Assembly: GCF_020216065.1 (NCBI RefSeq)
Contig: NZ_JAIWNA010000009.1
Span: forward strand, 124,001-188,000
Direction: 5' to 3'
DNA from: Nocardia rosealba
GTDB lineage: Bacteria > Actinomycetota > Actinomycetes > Mycobacteriales > Mycobacteriaceae
DNA: 64,000 nt
A program made the position numbers and the translations under genes. The notes below the pieces were generated by a model. It ran no database searches and had not been told where the DNA came from. It worked only from the letters and a program-made list of their open reading frames with translations. How positions within the stretch are numbered: position 1 is the first letter of the stretch; the number at the start of each line of letters is the position of its first letter. Below, piece after piece: positions 34,425 to 42,499 of this stretch.

Positions 34425-34718
34425 GTCCACCTCGCCCTCCCCGTCGACGGCCACGCGACCTACATCTTCGGCCTGCGTGTGCGGCACACGTTACCAACCG
34501 GTCGTGGTGGCGTCCGCACATCAGGACCTGTCGAACAGGCGACTGCCCGAGCAGAGGTGCGACTGCGTGATCCAGGTGCCCGCGGGCTCAGCCGATCACG
34601 CTGCAGGCAGGGCGCTGCCGAACCTGAGCGGCGAGCCGGGCTCAGGCGAACCGAGCGGCAGGCCGGGCACAGCCGAACCGGACCGCGGGCGGAACTGAGC
34701 CGAACATCGCTAGGCGGC
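34425..34718. other. Intergenic region with imperfect repeats
   Basis: I see no gene here. It holds two adjacent imperfect 27-base units (34628-34654 and 34655-34681) built around GCCGGGC and CGAACCG, with a more degenerate copy just before. It may carry the promoter of the ABC1-kinase gene. Confidence 0.4.
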
Positions 34719-35492
34719 TCAGCCGAGGGCGCCGAGCCGGTGCAGGCTGCCGTGGATCTCCTGGGTCCAATCCCGGTGGGCCAGTTGGGCGTAGTCAACC
34801 CAGAACATCCCGATTCCGTCGCGGGTGCCGCGCAGCAGGCCGCCCTGGATATCGGCCTCGAGGACCACGGCCATGCCCGTTTCGGTAGCGACGAAGGTGA
34901 CCTCGAGCTGGTTCACCCGCGGAAAATGCGGAGAACGGCCGAATTCGAGTTCCTGATAGAACGGCAGCCGCTGCGGTGTGCGGTTGATGCGGCCCGCCTC
35001 CACGTCGGTGCGCAGCAGCGGAAAACCCATGCGCCGCACCGCGTCGAGCACCACGTGCTGCGCGGGCAGCGCGCCGATGCCGATCGGATCGGTATCGGTG
35101 GAATCGACCGCACCGTGCAGATCGACCACGGTGCGCAGGGCCACCGCCGCGCCGGGCAGGTGGTGGCCGTCGAAGAAGGTGATCGGGGTTTCCAGCGGAA
35201 CAGGTGCGGCGAAACGGAATTCGGCGATCCGGCCGGCACCCAGTGTGAACGGCCCGGTGACGGCGACGCGGCCGAACGCCTGATCGGCGACGCGCTCCTC
35301 ACCGTCGGAGTATTCGCGCTCGACGCGGGTGATGAACTCGACGGCCACCTGCCCGACCGCCTGGTCGACACGCCCACCGCGCAACCGGATGACACCCTCG
35401 ACGACACCACCCGGCTGCACACCGGGAGTGAACAATTCGGTGTCGACCTCGGCGCCGCCGACACCGGCCGCGGCCAGCATTTGCTTGAACAT
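34719..35492 (-). CDS. Spo0M-like sporulation-control protein
   Basis: A 257-residue arrestin-like protein of the Spo0M family. Recognisable parts are VDTELFTPGVQPGGVVEGVIRLRGG at the N-terminus, VEFITRVE, and the C-terminal domain with EVTFVATETGMAVVLEAD. Bacillus Spo0M modulates sporulation and shape, but this family is common in non-sporulating actinobacteria and the role here is unknown. No clear ribosome binding site precedes ATG 35492. The C-terminal tail (WTQEIHGSLHRLG) is the usual end of the family. Confidence 0.82.
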   Translation of the reverse strand: MFKQMLAAAGVGGAEVDTELFTPGVQPGGVVEGVIRLRGGRVDQAVGQVAVEFITRVEREYSDGEERVADQAFGRVAVTGPFTLGAGRIAEFRFAAPVPLETPITFFDGHHLPGAAVALRTVVDLHGAVDSTDTDPIGIGALPAQHVVLDAVRRMGFPLLRTDVEAGRINRTPQRLPFYQELEFGRSPHFPRVNQLEVTFVATETGMAVVLEADIQGGLLRGTRDGIGMFWVDYAQLAHRDWTQEIHGSLHRLGALG

Positions 35493-35575
35493 GTGACCAG
35501 TCTGGCCGACGGCGCTTACGAGATGCTTATCAGGCGCGGCGGTGCCGAGCCGACCGGTGGCACAGGGGATCGGCG

Positions 35576-36304
35576 TCAGCTGGCGGCGCGGTCAGGGATG
35601 CGGGTGGCCTCGATCTGGTGATCGGTGGGCTTCACGCCCTTCTTGAGGCTGTGGGCGTACACATCGACGTATTCCTGACCGGTCAGGCGCATCAGCTCGT
35701 ACATCACCTCGTCGGTGACGGCGCGCTCGACGAAACGGTTGCCGCTCATGCCCTCGTAGCGCGAGAAGTCCAGCGGGGCACCGAACTTCAGCGTGACCCG
35801 GTGACGGCGCCACTTGAACGGTCCGGGCGGGGACACCTTGTCGGTGCCGATCACCGCGACCGGGATCACCGGGACACCGGTCTCGAGTGCGAGGCGGGCC
35901 ATGCCGGTCTTGCCCTTGTAGAGGCGACCGTCGGGGGAGCGGGTGCCCTCCGGGTACAGGCCGACCAGGCGGCCTTCGTCGAGCAGCTTCTTGGCCGCGT
36001 TGAGCGCGTCCTCGGCGGCGGTGGCGCCGCTGCGGTCGATCGGGTACTGGCCGGTGCCCGAGAAGAAGAACTTCTGCAGACGGCCCTTGAAACCGGGGGT
36101 GGTGAAGTACTCCGCCTTGGCCAGGTAGTTGATGCGGCGCGGGCTCAGCAGCGGCGCGAACAACCAGTCGGCGAAGGAGAGGTGGTTACCCGCCATGATG
36201 GCCGGCCCGTCGGTCGGGATGTTCTCCACACCTTCCACAACGGGGCGGTTGTAAAGGTGCATGAACGGTCCCACGAGTACGAACTTGAGCAGCCAGTAGA
36301 ACAT
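35576..36304 (-). CDS. 1-acyl-glycerol-3-phosphate acyltransferase (PlsC-like)
   Basis: A 242-residue membrane-associated acyltransferase with the NHLSFAD motif (His41, Asp46 of HX4D), a KAEYF segment, and YPEGTRSPDG (117-126), the second substrate-binding motif. It makes phosphatidic acid or a related phospholipid precursor. It corresponds to M. tuberculosis Rv2182c and lies near pimB' as there, which would fit supply of acylated precursors for phosphatidylinositol mannosides. GGGAAAGGA precedes ATG 36304. Confidence 0.9.
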   Translation of the reverse strand: MFYWLLKFVLVGPFMHLYNRPVVEGVENIPTDGPAIMAGNHLSFADWLFAPLLSPRRINYLAKAEYFTTPGFKGRLQKFFFSGTGQYPIDRSGATAAEDALNAAKKLLDEGRLVGLYPEGTRSPDGRLYKGKTGMARLALETGVPVIPVAVIGTDKVSPPGPFKWRRHRVTLKFGAPLDFSRYEGMSGNRFVERAVTDEVMYELMRLTGQEYVDVYAHSLKKGVKPTDHQIEATRIPDRAAS

Positions 36305-36422
36305 GGCGTCCTTTCCCCGGGGACCGGGATGGTTGTGTGCAGCGTCGTTCGGAAAACGACTTTACCGCTGGTCGCAGGTCACAACCAACCAGGACGGTAG
36401 CCGACAGGCATGGGTGTGACCC

Positions 36423-37412
36423 TCATCTCCCGGTAGTACCCGCCAGTGGCGTTCCAATCGCGGCGCGAGCCAATTCGGCGGCACCGATCATGCCCGCCGC
36501 CTCGCCGAGCTGGGTCGTGCGCAACCGGACGAGCGGGCGATGACCCGAGCCGGTGACGGCGCTCGCGTAGTGCTCGCGGGCCTCGTCGAGGAACAGCGGC
36601 GCCGAACTGCTCACCCCACCGGCGATCACCACGAGATCGGGGTCGAAGATGTCGCTCACGAAGGCGAGGCCGAGCCCGAGCCAGCGCGCGAAGTCCGACA
36701 TCACCCGCACCGCGAGCGGGTCACCGTCCTGGGCGGCACCGGCCACCCGTCGGCCGGTGAGCGAACCGGGATCGCGGATCACATCGCGCGCGAGCACCGA
36801 ACGCACGGGGTCGGTGGCGAGCATCTCGATCGCGGTGTCGGCCAGCGCGGTTCCGCTGCAATAGCGCTCCCAGCAGCCGCGTTTGCCGCATGCGCAGGCA
36901 CGGCCGTCCGGGACCACCTGCAGGTGGCCGAGTTCGGGCGCGACGCCGTGGCTGCCACGGTAGAGCCGACCGTCGATGAGCAGAGCCGCACCGATGCCGG
37001 TGCCGATCGCGACGAGGACGACGGTGTGCCCGCCCGCCGCCGCGCCGAAGCGGTACTCCGCCCAGCCCGCCGCGTTGGCGTCGTGCTCGAGAATCACGGG
37101 CAGTTCCAGCCGGGTGGTGAGCCGCTGGGCCACCGGCGCGTCCTGCCAGGGCAGGTGCGGGGCGAACCGGACGGTGGTGCGGTCGGCGGAGATGAACCCG
37201 GCCACCGCGAGCCCGACCGCCGCGATGGGATGCCTGCGGGCCAGTTCACGCACGGACCGGTCGATGGCGGCCTCGAGCGCGCGGGCCGAATGCGGTGTCG
37301 GCGCCTGCACGGTGTCGAGCACCTCACCGTCGGCGTCGACGACGGAGGCGCGGATATTCGTGCCGCCCACGTCGACTCCGACGGTCAGTGGGTGGGTACT
37401 CGCCTGGCTCAT
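36423..37412 (-). CDS. ROK-family sugar kinase (glucokinase-like)
   Basis: The 329-residue ROK protein has the N-terminal phosphate loop DVGGTNIRAS, the catalytic-site EHDANAAGWAEY, ATP-site AIGTGIGAALL, and the ROK zinc motif CACGKRGCWERYCSG. There is no N-terminal winged helix, so it is a kinase and not a ROK repressor. Glucose is the commonest substrate in this length class but is not proved. ATG 37412 overlaps the stop codon of the Rv2183c-like gene by four bases, linking it to the ArsA/SRPBCC operon. Confidence 0.86.
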   Translation of the reverse strand: MSQASTHPLTVGVDVGGTNIRASVVDADGEVLDTVQAPTPHSARALEAAIDRSVRELARRHPIAAVGLAVAGFISADRTTVRFAPHLPWQDAPVAQRLTTRLELPVILEHDANAAGWAEYRFGAAAGGHTVVLVAIGTGIGAALLIDGRLYRGSHGVAPELGHLQVVPDGRACACGKRGCWERYCSGTALADTAIEMLATDPVRSVLARDVIRDPGSLTGRRVAGAAQDGDPLAVRVMSDFARWLGLGLAFVSDIFDPDLVVIAGGVSSSAPLFLDEAREHYASAVTGSGHRPLVRLRTTQLGEAAGMIGAAELARAAIGTPLAGTTGR

Positions 37413-38161
37413 CCCCGGATCGTGACCGGAATATCGACATAACGCGAGCGTGGCGCGCGGGCGCCCGCGGGCTTCTCCTCGCCGGGCGCCGGACGTGCGC
37501 CGGAGCCCGCGGTGAACTGCCCTGCGCCCGACGCGGTTTCGTCCGGGGGCTCGGGGGTGATGTGCGGGGTGCGTGCGCTGAATTCGTCGATCCGGCGTGG
37601 GCGCGGGGTCGGCTGTTCACCGAGACCGGTGGCCCGAGCCGAATCCTCGGTCGCGGTGGACCCGTTCGACCGCGGCGAGGCGGGTCGATCGCCACGCGTG
37701 CCCGGGCCGCTCGGCGCGTGCGGGTTGCGCTGATCGCCGTGCGTGGCACCGGCAGTACTCGTCGGATGCGTCCCGGACGCTTCGTCGGTCGGCTGGTATC
37801 GCTGTGCCCGGGTGGCATTCTCGCGCGTGTGGCCGGGGTGGCCCGCGGCGTGATCGGCCCATTCCGGGGGCAGGACCGGCTCGACGGGGACGCCGGCGAG
37901 GGCTTCGCGTAGGACGGTCACCATCGAGGTGCCGTGTTCGGCGAGGGCGGCGACGACGTCGTGGTGGTCGCCGCGGACCAGGGCCGCGGCCGCGCACACC
38001 GGGCACCAGGCGCAGCCGCCGAGGTCGGCCGCGCCGTCGGCGGCGGTGCGGCGCAGCACCGGTTCGACGCGCGCGAGCAGCACTTCGGCGAGCAGGCGCA
38101 GCTCCTCGGCGAACTCGGCGAAACCGTCGTGGTGGCGATCGGACTGCCTGTCACTGCTCAT
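37409..38161 (-). CDS. Rv2183c-like protein of unknown function
   Basis: A 250-residue protein. Residues 1-100 look folded, with helices EFAEELRLLAEVLLARVEPVLR and a CxxC pair in GGCAWCPVC that could bind metal or form a disulfide; residues from about 110 to the end are disordered, rich in Pro, Thr, Gly and Arg. By position it matches M. tuberculosis Rv2183c. It is translationally coupled at both ends: ATG 38161 overlaps the ArsA-like stop, and its own stop overlaps the ROK start. No function can be assigned. Confidence 0.72.
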   Translation of the reverse strand: MSSDRQSDRHHDGFAEFAEELRLLAEVLLARVEPVLRRTAADGAADLGGCAWCPVCAAAALVRGDHHDVVAALAEHGTSMVTVLREALAGVPVEPVLPPEWADHAAGHPGHTRENATRAQRYQPTDEASGTHPTSTAGATHGDQRNPHAPSGPGTRGDRPASPRSNGSTATEDSARATGLGEQPTPRPRRIDEFSARTPHITPEPPDETASGAGQFTAGSGARPAPGEEKPAGARAPRSRYVDIPVTIRG

Positions 38162-39432
38162 GTGCGCCTGGCCTTCGTGTAGTTCGGATCGGCGGGCCAC
38201 ACCTGCGGATCGGGCCGGAACCGGACAACGAGATGACCGTCGTCGAGCTCGGCGCCCGCCACCGTGCAGCGGCGAAGCACCGGCGCGAGGCGCACCCTGG
38301 TGCGCACCCCGTCAGCTCCCACGATCAGATCGTCCTCCACTCGGCCCAGCCGCAAGGTGCCGGGATCGACCACCGGCAGCCGCATCCGCATCGCGTACAC
38401 GGAGTCGACGCCGGAGCCCGACTCCCATCGAACCATCGGTTCGCCCGATTCCGCAGCCCCGAGCGACGGGCGGGGCAGCGTGTCGACCGAATAGGAGAAC
38501 GCGGACAGTGCGCTCAACCCCACCGGTTCGGCCCCGGCGTGCTTGGCGACGATGATCGGGACATCGGTGAGCTGCTCGTGCAAACGCGCGACCACCTCCA
38601 GCTGTTCGGCGCGCCGATTCAGATACCAGTGCACCGCCGGGTGCGCGTTCTCACCGGGCGGCGGGACGGGTGCGAGCACCTTGTTCACCACCACCGCGTC
38701 CAATCGCAAGCCGAGCAGTGCCGCGGCCGACCGCACCCGCCGGGCCTCGGCCACCGCGACCTGCTCCGGTCCGGTGACCAGACGCGCGCTGGTGCGGGCG
38801 CGGTCGGCGAGCAGGTCACGGACCTGTGTCACCGCGTTCACCACCCGCTCCACGGCCGCAGCGAGTACCGCTTTGCGCAGGTCGGTGCCGATCGCGCTCA
38901 TCGTGCGGGCGTGCTTGGGCCAGAGCCGTTCCAGGTAGTTGAGCAGGGTGTCGGGGGCGGTGACGATACGTAGCATGTCGGCCGAGGGTGGACAGTCGAC
39001 CACGATGACGTCCCAGTCGTTCTCCTCGGCGAACTGCCCGATCTCCACCAGCATCAGCAGTTCCTGCACCCCGGGCAGCCCGGTGAGCTCGGCGGGATCG
39101 AGTGCGGCCAGGTCGATGCCGTGATCGTGGCCGCTGCCCTTGTCCAGCATCCGCACCACATCGCGGAACCGGTCCTCGAGCAGGGCGAGGGAATCGATCT
39201 CGATCACCTCGATCCCCGGCGCCACCCGGGCGACTCCGGCCACCGTGCCCGGGTCGTGCGGGAAACGGAAACCCAGCGCGTCGCCGAGGGAATGCGCCTG
39301 GTCGAGCGAGGCGATGAGCACCCGCTCACCGGCGCGCGCGTAGGACATGCCCGTCGCGCAGGCCAGCGTCGTCTTCCCGACCCCGCCCTTGCCGACGAAC
39401 AGTTCGACGCGGGTGATGCCCGGGGCGCTCAG
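38158..39432 (-). CDS. ArsA-like P-loop ATPase with apparent CTG start
   Basis: A 424-residue deviant-Walker ATPase of the ArsA/GET3 family (Rv2184c-like). The Walker A loop VGKGGVGKTT is at residues 13-22. The first ATG (39348) lies after this loop, so it cannot be the start. No ATG, GTG or TTG occurs in frame before the loop, back into the preceding gene. CTG 39432 overlaps the stop codon of the SRPBCC gene as CTGA, the same geometry as the ATGA overlaps elsewhere here, and gives the natural N-terminus (M)SAPGITRVELF. Later motifs: WDVIVVDCPPSADMLR and VVVNKVLAP. The role of this family member is unknown; coupling to two SRPBCC proteins suggests lipid or cofactor handling. Confidence 0.85.
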   Translation of the reverse strand: MSAPGITRVELFVGKGGVGKTTLACATGMSYARAGERVLIASLDQAHSLGDALGFRFPHDPGTVAGVARVAPGIEVIEIDSLALLEDRFRDVVRMLDKGSGHDHGIDLAALDPAELTGLPGVQELLMLVEIGQFAEENDWDVIVVDCPPSADMLRIVTAPDTLLNYLERLWPKHARTMSAIGTDLRKAVLAAAVERVVNAVTQVRDLLADRARTSARLVTGPEQVAVAEARRVRSAAALLGLRLDAVVVNKVLAPVPPPGENAHPAVHWYLNRRAEQLEVVARLHEQLTDVPIIVAKHAGAEPVGLSALSAFSYSVDTLPRPSLGAAESGEPMVRWESGSGVDSVYAMRMRLPVVDPGTLRLGRVEDDLIVGADGVRTRVRLAPVLRRCTVAGAELDDGHLVVRFRPDPQVWPADPNYTKARRT

Positions 39433-39869
39433 CCCTCGACCCGCTTCTTCAGTTCGTTCAGCGCCGTATCGGTGATCACCTTCTCGGCCTTGCGCTTGAA
39501 CATGCCGATCATCGGAATGTTCAAGTCGACGGTGAGCTCGTAGGTCACCTCGGTGCTGCCGTCGGGACGGTCCAGGAGTTCATAACTGCCGTCCTGGGCT
39601 TTCTGCAGGTCGCCGTCGAGAAGGTGCCAGCTCACCGCCTTGCCGTCGGCTCGCCAGGTGTAGCTGAGGGTGTAGGCGTCTTTGACGACGCCCGCGTCGA
39701 GCACGAAACGCGCGGTCGAGGCCCGGCCCGTCGCATCGGTGCCGAGCACCTCGACCGATTTCGCCGCGGCCACCCATTCCGGGTAGGACTCCAGATCGGC
39801 GATAACGGCCATCACCTGCTGCGACGGGGCCTCGATGACGATCGATCTCTTGGTCCGGTCGGGGGCCAT
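39429..39869 (-). CDS. SRPBCC-family protein (Rv2185c-like)
   Basis: A 146-residue START-like lipid- or hydrophobic-ligand-binding protein. It begins KRSIVIEAPSQQVMAVIADLESYPEWVAAAKSVEV, the standard beta-strand, helix-grip opening, and ends in the long C-terminal helix KVITDTALNELKKRV. AAAGG precedes ATG 39869 by eight bases. It is followed by the ArsA-like gene with a CTGA overlap and preceded by a second SRPBCC gene 12 bases away. Similar genes lie together in M. tuberculosis. The ligand is unknown. Confidence 0.87.
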   Translation of the reverse strand: MAPDRTKRSIVIEAPSQQVMAVIADLESYPEWVAAAKSVEVLGTDATGRASTARFVLDAGVVKDAYTLSYTWRADGKAVSWHLLDGDLQKAQDGSYELLDRPDGSTEVTYELTVDLNIPMIGMFKRKAEKVITDTALNELKKRVEG

Positions 39870-39881
39870 GGATTCCTTTCG

Positions 39882-40271
39882 TTACAGCGCCGAGGCGGGT
39901 GCGACGCCCGCGGGGCGGCCCGCTTCCAGCCGTGCCTTCAGTTCGAACGACATGTCCTTGCCCGCGACCCGCCGCGCGCGGTTGGCGGCGGCCAGCGCCC
40001 GCGGCGTGAGCGGCTTGCTCGCGGTGGGCTCGGCGTGCAGGAAGTAGTGCAGGATCGCGCCGTCGGCGACGGCCTCGAGCCACACCTCCATGGTGCCGGT
40101 CAGCGGGCCCGCGACCGTCCAGCGAATGCCCTTGTCGCCCCGGTCCTCCCGCACGTCGAGGTGCAGGTCGGGCCACCAGCGGCGCCAGTTGTTCGGGGCA
40201 CCGAGCACCTCGGCGATCGCGGCGGGCGGCGCGGCGAGAAAGGTCTGATCGGCGACCTGGATACTGCTCAC
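39882..40271 (-). CDS. SRPBCC-family protein (Rv2186c-like)
   Basis: A 129-residue protein with the START-like opening VADQTFLAAPPAAIAEVLGAPNNWRRWWPDL and a C-terminal helix ending in KARLEAGRPAG. The chosen start is GTG 40271. The gene lies 12 bases before the first SRPBCC gene in the same operon. Database names such as polyketide cyclase are often given to this fold but do not imply a polyketide role, and nothing links it to the PKS island 12 kb away. It corresponds by position to Rv2186c. Confidence 0.82.
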   Translation of the reverse strand: MSSIQVADQTFLAAPPAAIAEVLGAPNNWRRWWPDLHLDVREDRGDKGIRWTVAGPLTGTMEVWLEAVADGAILHYFLHAEPTASKPLTPRALAAANRARRVAGKDMSFELKARLEAGRPAGVAPASAL

Positions 40272-40314
40272 CTCGCTGAGAGTAATGGACGCGCCACCGC
40301 GACAGTCCGGGGTG

Positions 40315-41442
40315 TCACCCGAGCAGTTGCCGCAGACGGGCTCCCTGGCGATCCCAATGCCAGTTCCGCTGCACCCATTCGCGGCCCGCGGCACCCATGC
40401 GCGCGGCGTTGTCGCGGTCGGTGAGCAGCTCGACGATGGCATCGCTGATCTGCGGCAGCGAGCGACCGTGCACCACCAGACCGGTTTCGCCCTCGCGTAC
40501 CGTCTCCGGCGCCCCGCCGGAATCGCCCGCCACCACCGGCACCCCCGTCGCGGATGCCTCGAGGAACACGATGCCGAGGCCCTCCACGTCCAGGCCCGCG
40601 CCACGGGTGCGGCACGGCATGGCGAACACATCGGCGATGGTGTGGTGGGCGGCGAGCTCACCGGAGGGGACGCGGCCGGTGAACACCACGCTGTCACCGA
40701 GGTCCAGTGCCTCGGCGAGGCCGCGCAAGCGGTTCTCGTACGGTCCGCCGCCCGCGATGACCAGGACCGCGCCGTCGACCCGTTCCTTGATCTCGTTCAT
40801 CGCGACGATGAGCATGTCCTGGCCCTTGCGTGGCACCAGCCGCGACAGGCACAGGATTGTCGGCCGGTCGCCGAGGCCGTAGCGGGCGCGCAGCTCGGCG
40901 CGGGCACCCGGGTCGGGGCGGAATTCGGACGGATCGACGCCCGGGGGCAGGTGTTCCAGCGCCGCGCGCGGGCCGAACGCCGAGGCGAACCGGCCCCGGG
41001 TGTACTTGCTGACGTAGGTGACCACATCGGTGTTCTCGCCGATCGTGCGCAGCACCTGGCGCGAACCGGGCAGCATCGACCAGCCGACCTCGTGCCCGTG
41101 GGTGCTGGCCAGGATGCGTTCGGCGCCCGCTCGCCGCAGTGCGGGCGCCATCGCGGCCAGTGGCGCGGCTGCACCGAACCAGACTGTGTCGCAATCATTT
41201 TCGCGCAGCAGAGCGCTTGCTCGCTTGATCACGGCAGGTGTGGGAAGCATGAGTGTGGTCGGATGGCGGACCACCCGGAACTTCTGGGTGGCGTCGAACT
41301 TCTCGTGACTGTCACCGCGCCAGCGGGGGGCGTAGACGACGAGGTCCTCGGGGGGCAGCTGCTGGGTCAATGCCTGCAGATAGGACTGGATACCACCCGG
41401 CCGAGGTGGGAAATCGTTGGTAACCAGGAGAGTTCGGGCCAT
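40315..41442 (-). CDS. pimB: GDP-mannose-dependent phosphatidylinositol mannosyltransferase PimB'
   Basis: A 375-residue GT-B, GT4-family glycosyltransferase that adds the second mannose to phosphatidylinositol mannoside on the inner membrane face. The N-terminal LLVTNDFPPRPGGIQSYL, the HGHEVGWSMLPG motif, the SRLVPRKGQDMLI donor-domain opening and the EGLGIVFLEASATGVPVVAGDSGGAPETV nucleotide-sugar site all fit. It corresponds to Rv2188c. TAGGTT lies seven bases before ATG 41442, suggesting a leaderless transcript. Confidence 0.92.
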   Translation of the reverse strand: MARTLLVTNDFPPRPGGIQSYLQALTQQLPPEDLVVYAPRWRGDSHEKFDATQKFRVVRHPTTLMLPTPAVIKRASALLRENDCDTVWFGAAAPLAAMAPALRRAGAERILASTHGHEVGWSMLPGSRQVLRTIGENTDVVTYVSKYTRGRFASAFGPRAALEHLPPGVDPSEFRPDPGARAELRARYGLGDRPTILCLSRLVPRKGQDMLIVAMNEIKERVDGAVLVIAGGGPYENRLRGLAEALDLGDSVVFTGRVPSGELAAHHTIADVFAMPCRTRGAGLDVEGLGIVFLEASATGVPVVAGDSGGAPETVREGETGLVVHGRSLPQISDAIVELLTDRDNAARMGAAGREWVQRNWHWDRQGARLRQLLG

Positions 41443-41505
41443 AGTGAACAACCTAATGTGTCGGTGCCTCGGCGCGGGGCGGCGGTCGGGCGAGGTGGCC
41501 GGTGG

Positions 41506-42495
41506 TCAGACAGCGTTGGCGCGCAGCCAGGAGCGCCAGCCGTCGAGCAGCTGGGACCGGGAGGCGCCGAGCACGGTGGTGAATGCCGCGTCCTGTGCGG
41601 CGGTCGACTGCGGACCCCGCGCGAGCTGCCGGTACAGGTGGGTGAGCGCGGCGGGACCGTGCTTGTCGGCGAGGTAGGCGCACACGCTCCACGCCGACTC
41701 GTAAGCCAAGGCGGCGTCGGTCCCGGTGAACTCCGCGTCGGTGACCAGGTCGGCAGGCAGCGTGCCCGCCCGTAATCGGGTAGTGAGGGTCGGGGCGATC
41801 TGCGAGAAGGTCTGACCGCTCGCGCGCTGGGCGACGTACTCGGCGAAGCCCTCGAGCATCCACTGCGGCGCACCGTCGACGGTGACCGCGCGGGTGGCGA
41901 CGTGGGTGAGCTCGTGGCGCAACAGGGTGGCCATGCCTTCGTCACCGACGCGGCGACGCGCATCGGGATTGAACACGATGCGCTGTTCGATGGGCTCGGT
42001 ACCGGGCGCGTAGGAGCCGGTCAACGACACCGCGGCCACGTCGGCGGTGGTCGAGGCCCCCGCCCGGCGGGTCAACGCGGTGAACTCGGCGCTGTTGCTC
42101 GCGACCACGATGACCGGTGCCCGGTTCCACTCGGTGCCCCACACGGCGCTGACGTCGGCGATCGCGGGCGCGAGCTGGGCCTCGAGTACCTCGAGATCGG
42201 CTTCGTGGCCCGGATGGGCGACCACCAGCGCGGTGTCGGCGCCACCGGCCTCGACCTGACGCACCAGAATCGGCCCGAACGGCTGCACCTCGCGGCGCAC
42301 CGGGGCCAGGCGCGGATCGTCGATGCCGACGGTCGTGCCGAGCACCTCGGCCTGATCGGTGGCCAGCTGCAGCGGTCCGGCGTTGCGCGGCACCAGGATC
42401 AGGGCGACGCACGCCCCGGTCAGCAGGGTGACCGAGGCGAGCGTGAGACAGAATTCGAGTCGGCCACGCGCCGACAGCCAGGTGCGCACGTTCAC
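41506..42495 (-). CDS. Membrane-anchored HELTH metallopeptidase-like protein
   Basis: A 329-residue protein with one N-terminal membrane helix (FCLTLASVTLLTGACVALILV, 15-35) and an extracellular domain carrying HELTH (194-198) and GFAEY (216-220), the zinc-binding histidines and downstream glutamate of a gluzincin peptidase. The domain between (GTEWNRAPVIVVASNSAEFTAL) fits the peptidase-MA-like group. GTG 42495 is chosen, as upstream codons look non-coding. It ends 63 bases before the PimB' start and follows the RipC-like gene by four bases, so a cell-wall or envelope role is likely. Confidence 0.78.
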   Translation of the reverse strand: MNVRTWLSARGRLEFCLTLASVTLLTGACVALILVPRNAGPLQLATDQAEVLGTTVGIDDPRLAPVRREVQPFGPILVRQVEAGGADTALVVAHPGHEADLEVLEAQLAPAIADVSAVWGTEWNRAPVIVVASNSAEFTALTRRAGASTTADVAAVSLTGSYAPGTEPIEQRIVFNPDARRRVGDEGMATLLRHELTHVATRAVTVDGAPQWMLEGFAEYVAQRASGQTFSQIAPTLTTRLRAGTLPADLVTDAEFTGTDAALAYESAWSVCAYLADKHGPAALTHLYRQLARGPQSTAAQDAAFTTVLGASRSQLLDGWRSWLRANAV

Positions 42496-42499
42496 GGCT

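Noticed and set aside
34628..34681. CRISPR array or mobile-element end in the 34.4-34.7 kb gap
   Set aside because: There are only two adjacent imperfect 27-base units without spacers, no cas genes, and no transposase or flanking target duplication.
29396..35621. Very long open frames on the + strand opposite the FAD, PhoD and ABC1-kinase genes
   Set aside because: They are antisense to genes with clear domain motifs, have low-complexity Arg/Gly/Val-rich translations without recognisable motifs, and arise from codon bias in GC-rich DNA.
39348..39350. ATG 39348 as the start of the ArsA-like ATPase
   Set aside because: It would remove the Walker A loop, which is intact just upstream in the same frame.
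39429..40271. SRPBCC genes as polyketide cyclases linked to the PKS island
   Set aside because: They have counterparts Rv2185c/Rv2186c in the same operon in mycobacteria, lie 12 kb from the PKS, and belong to the ArsA-like operon.
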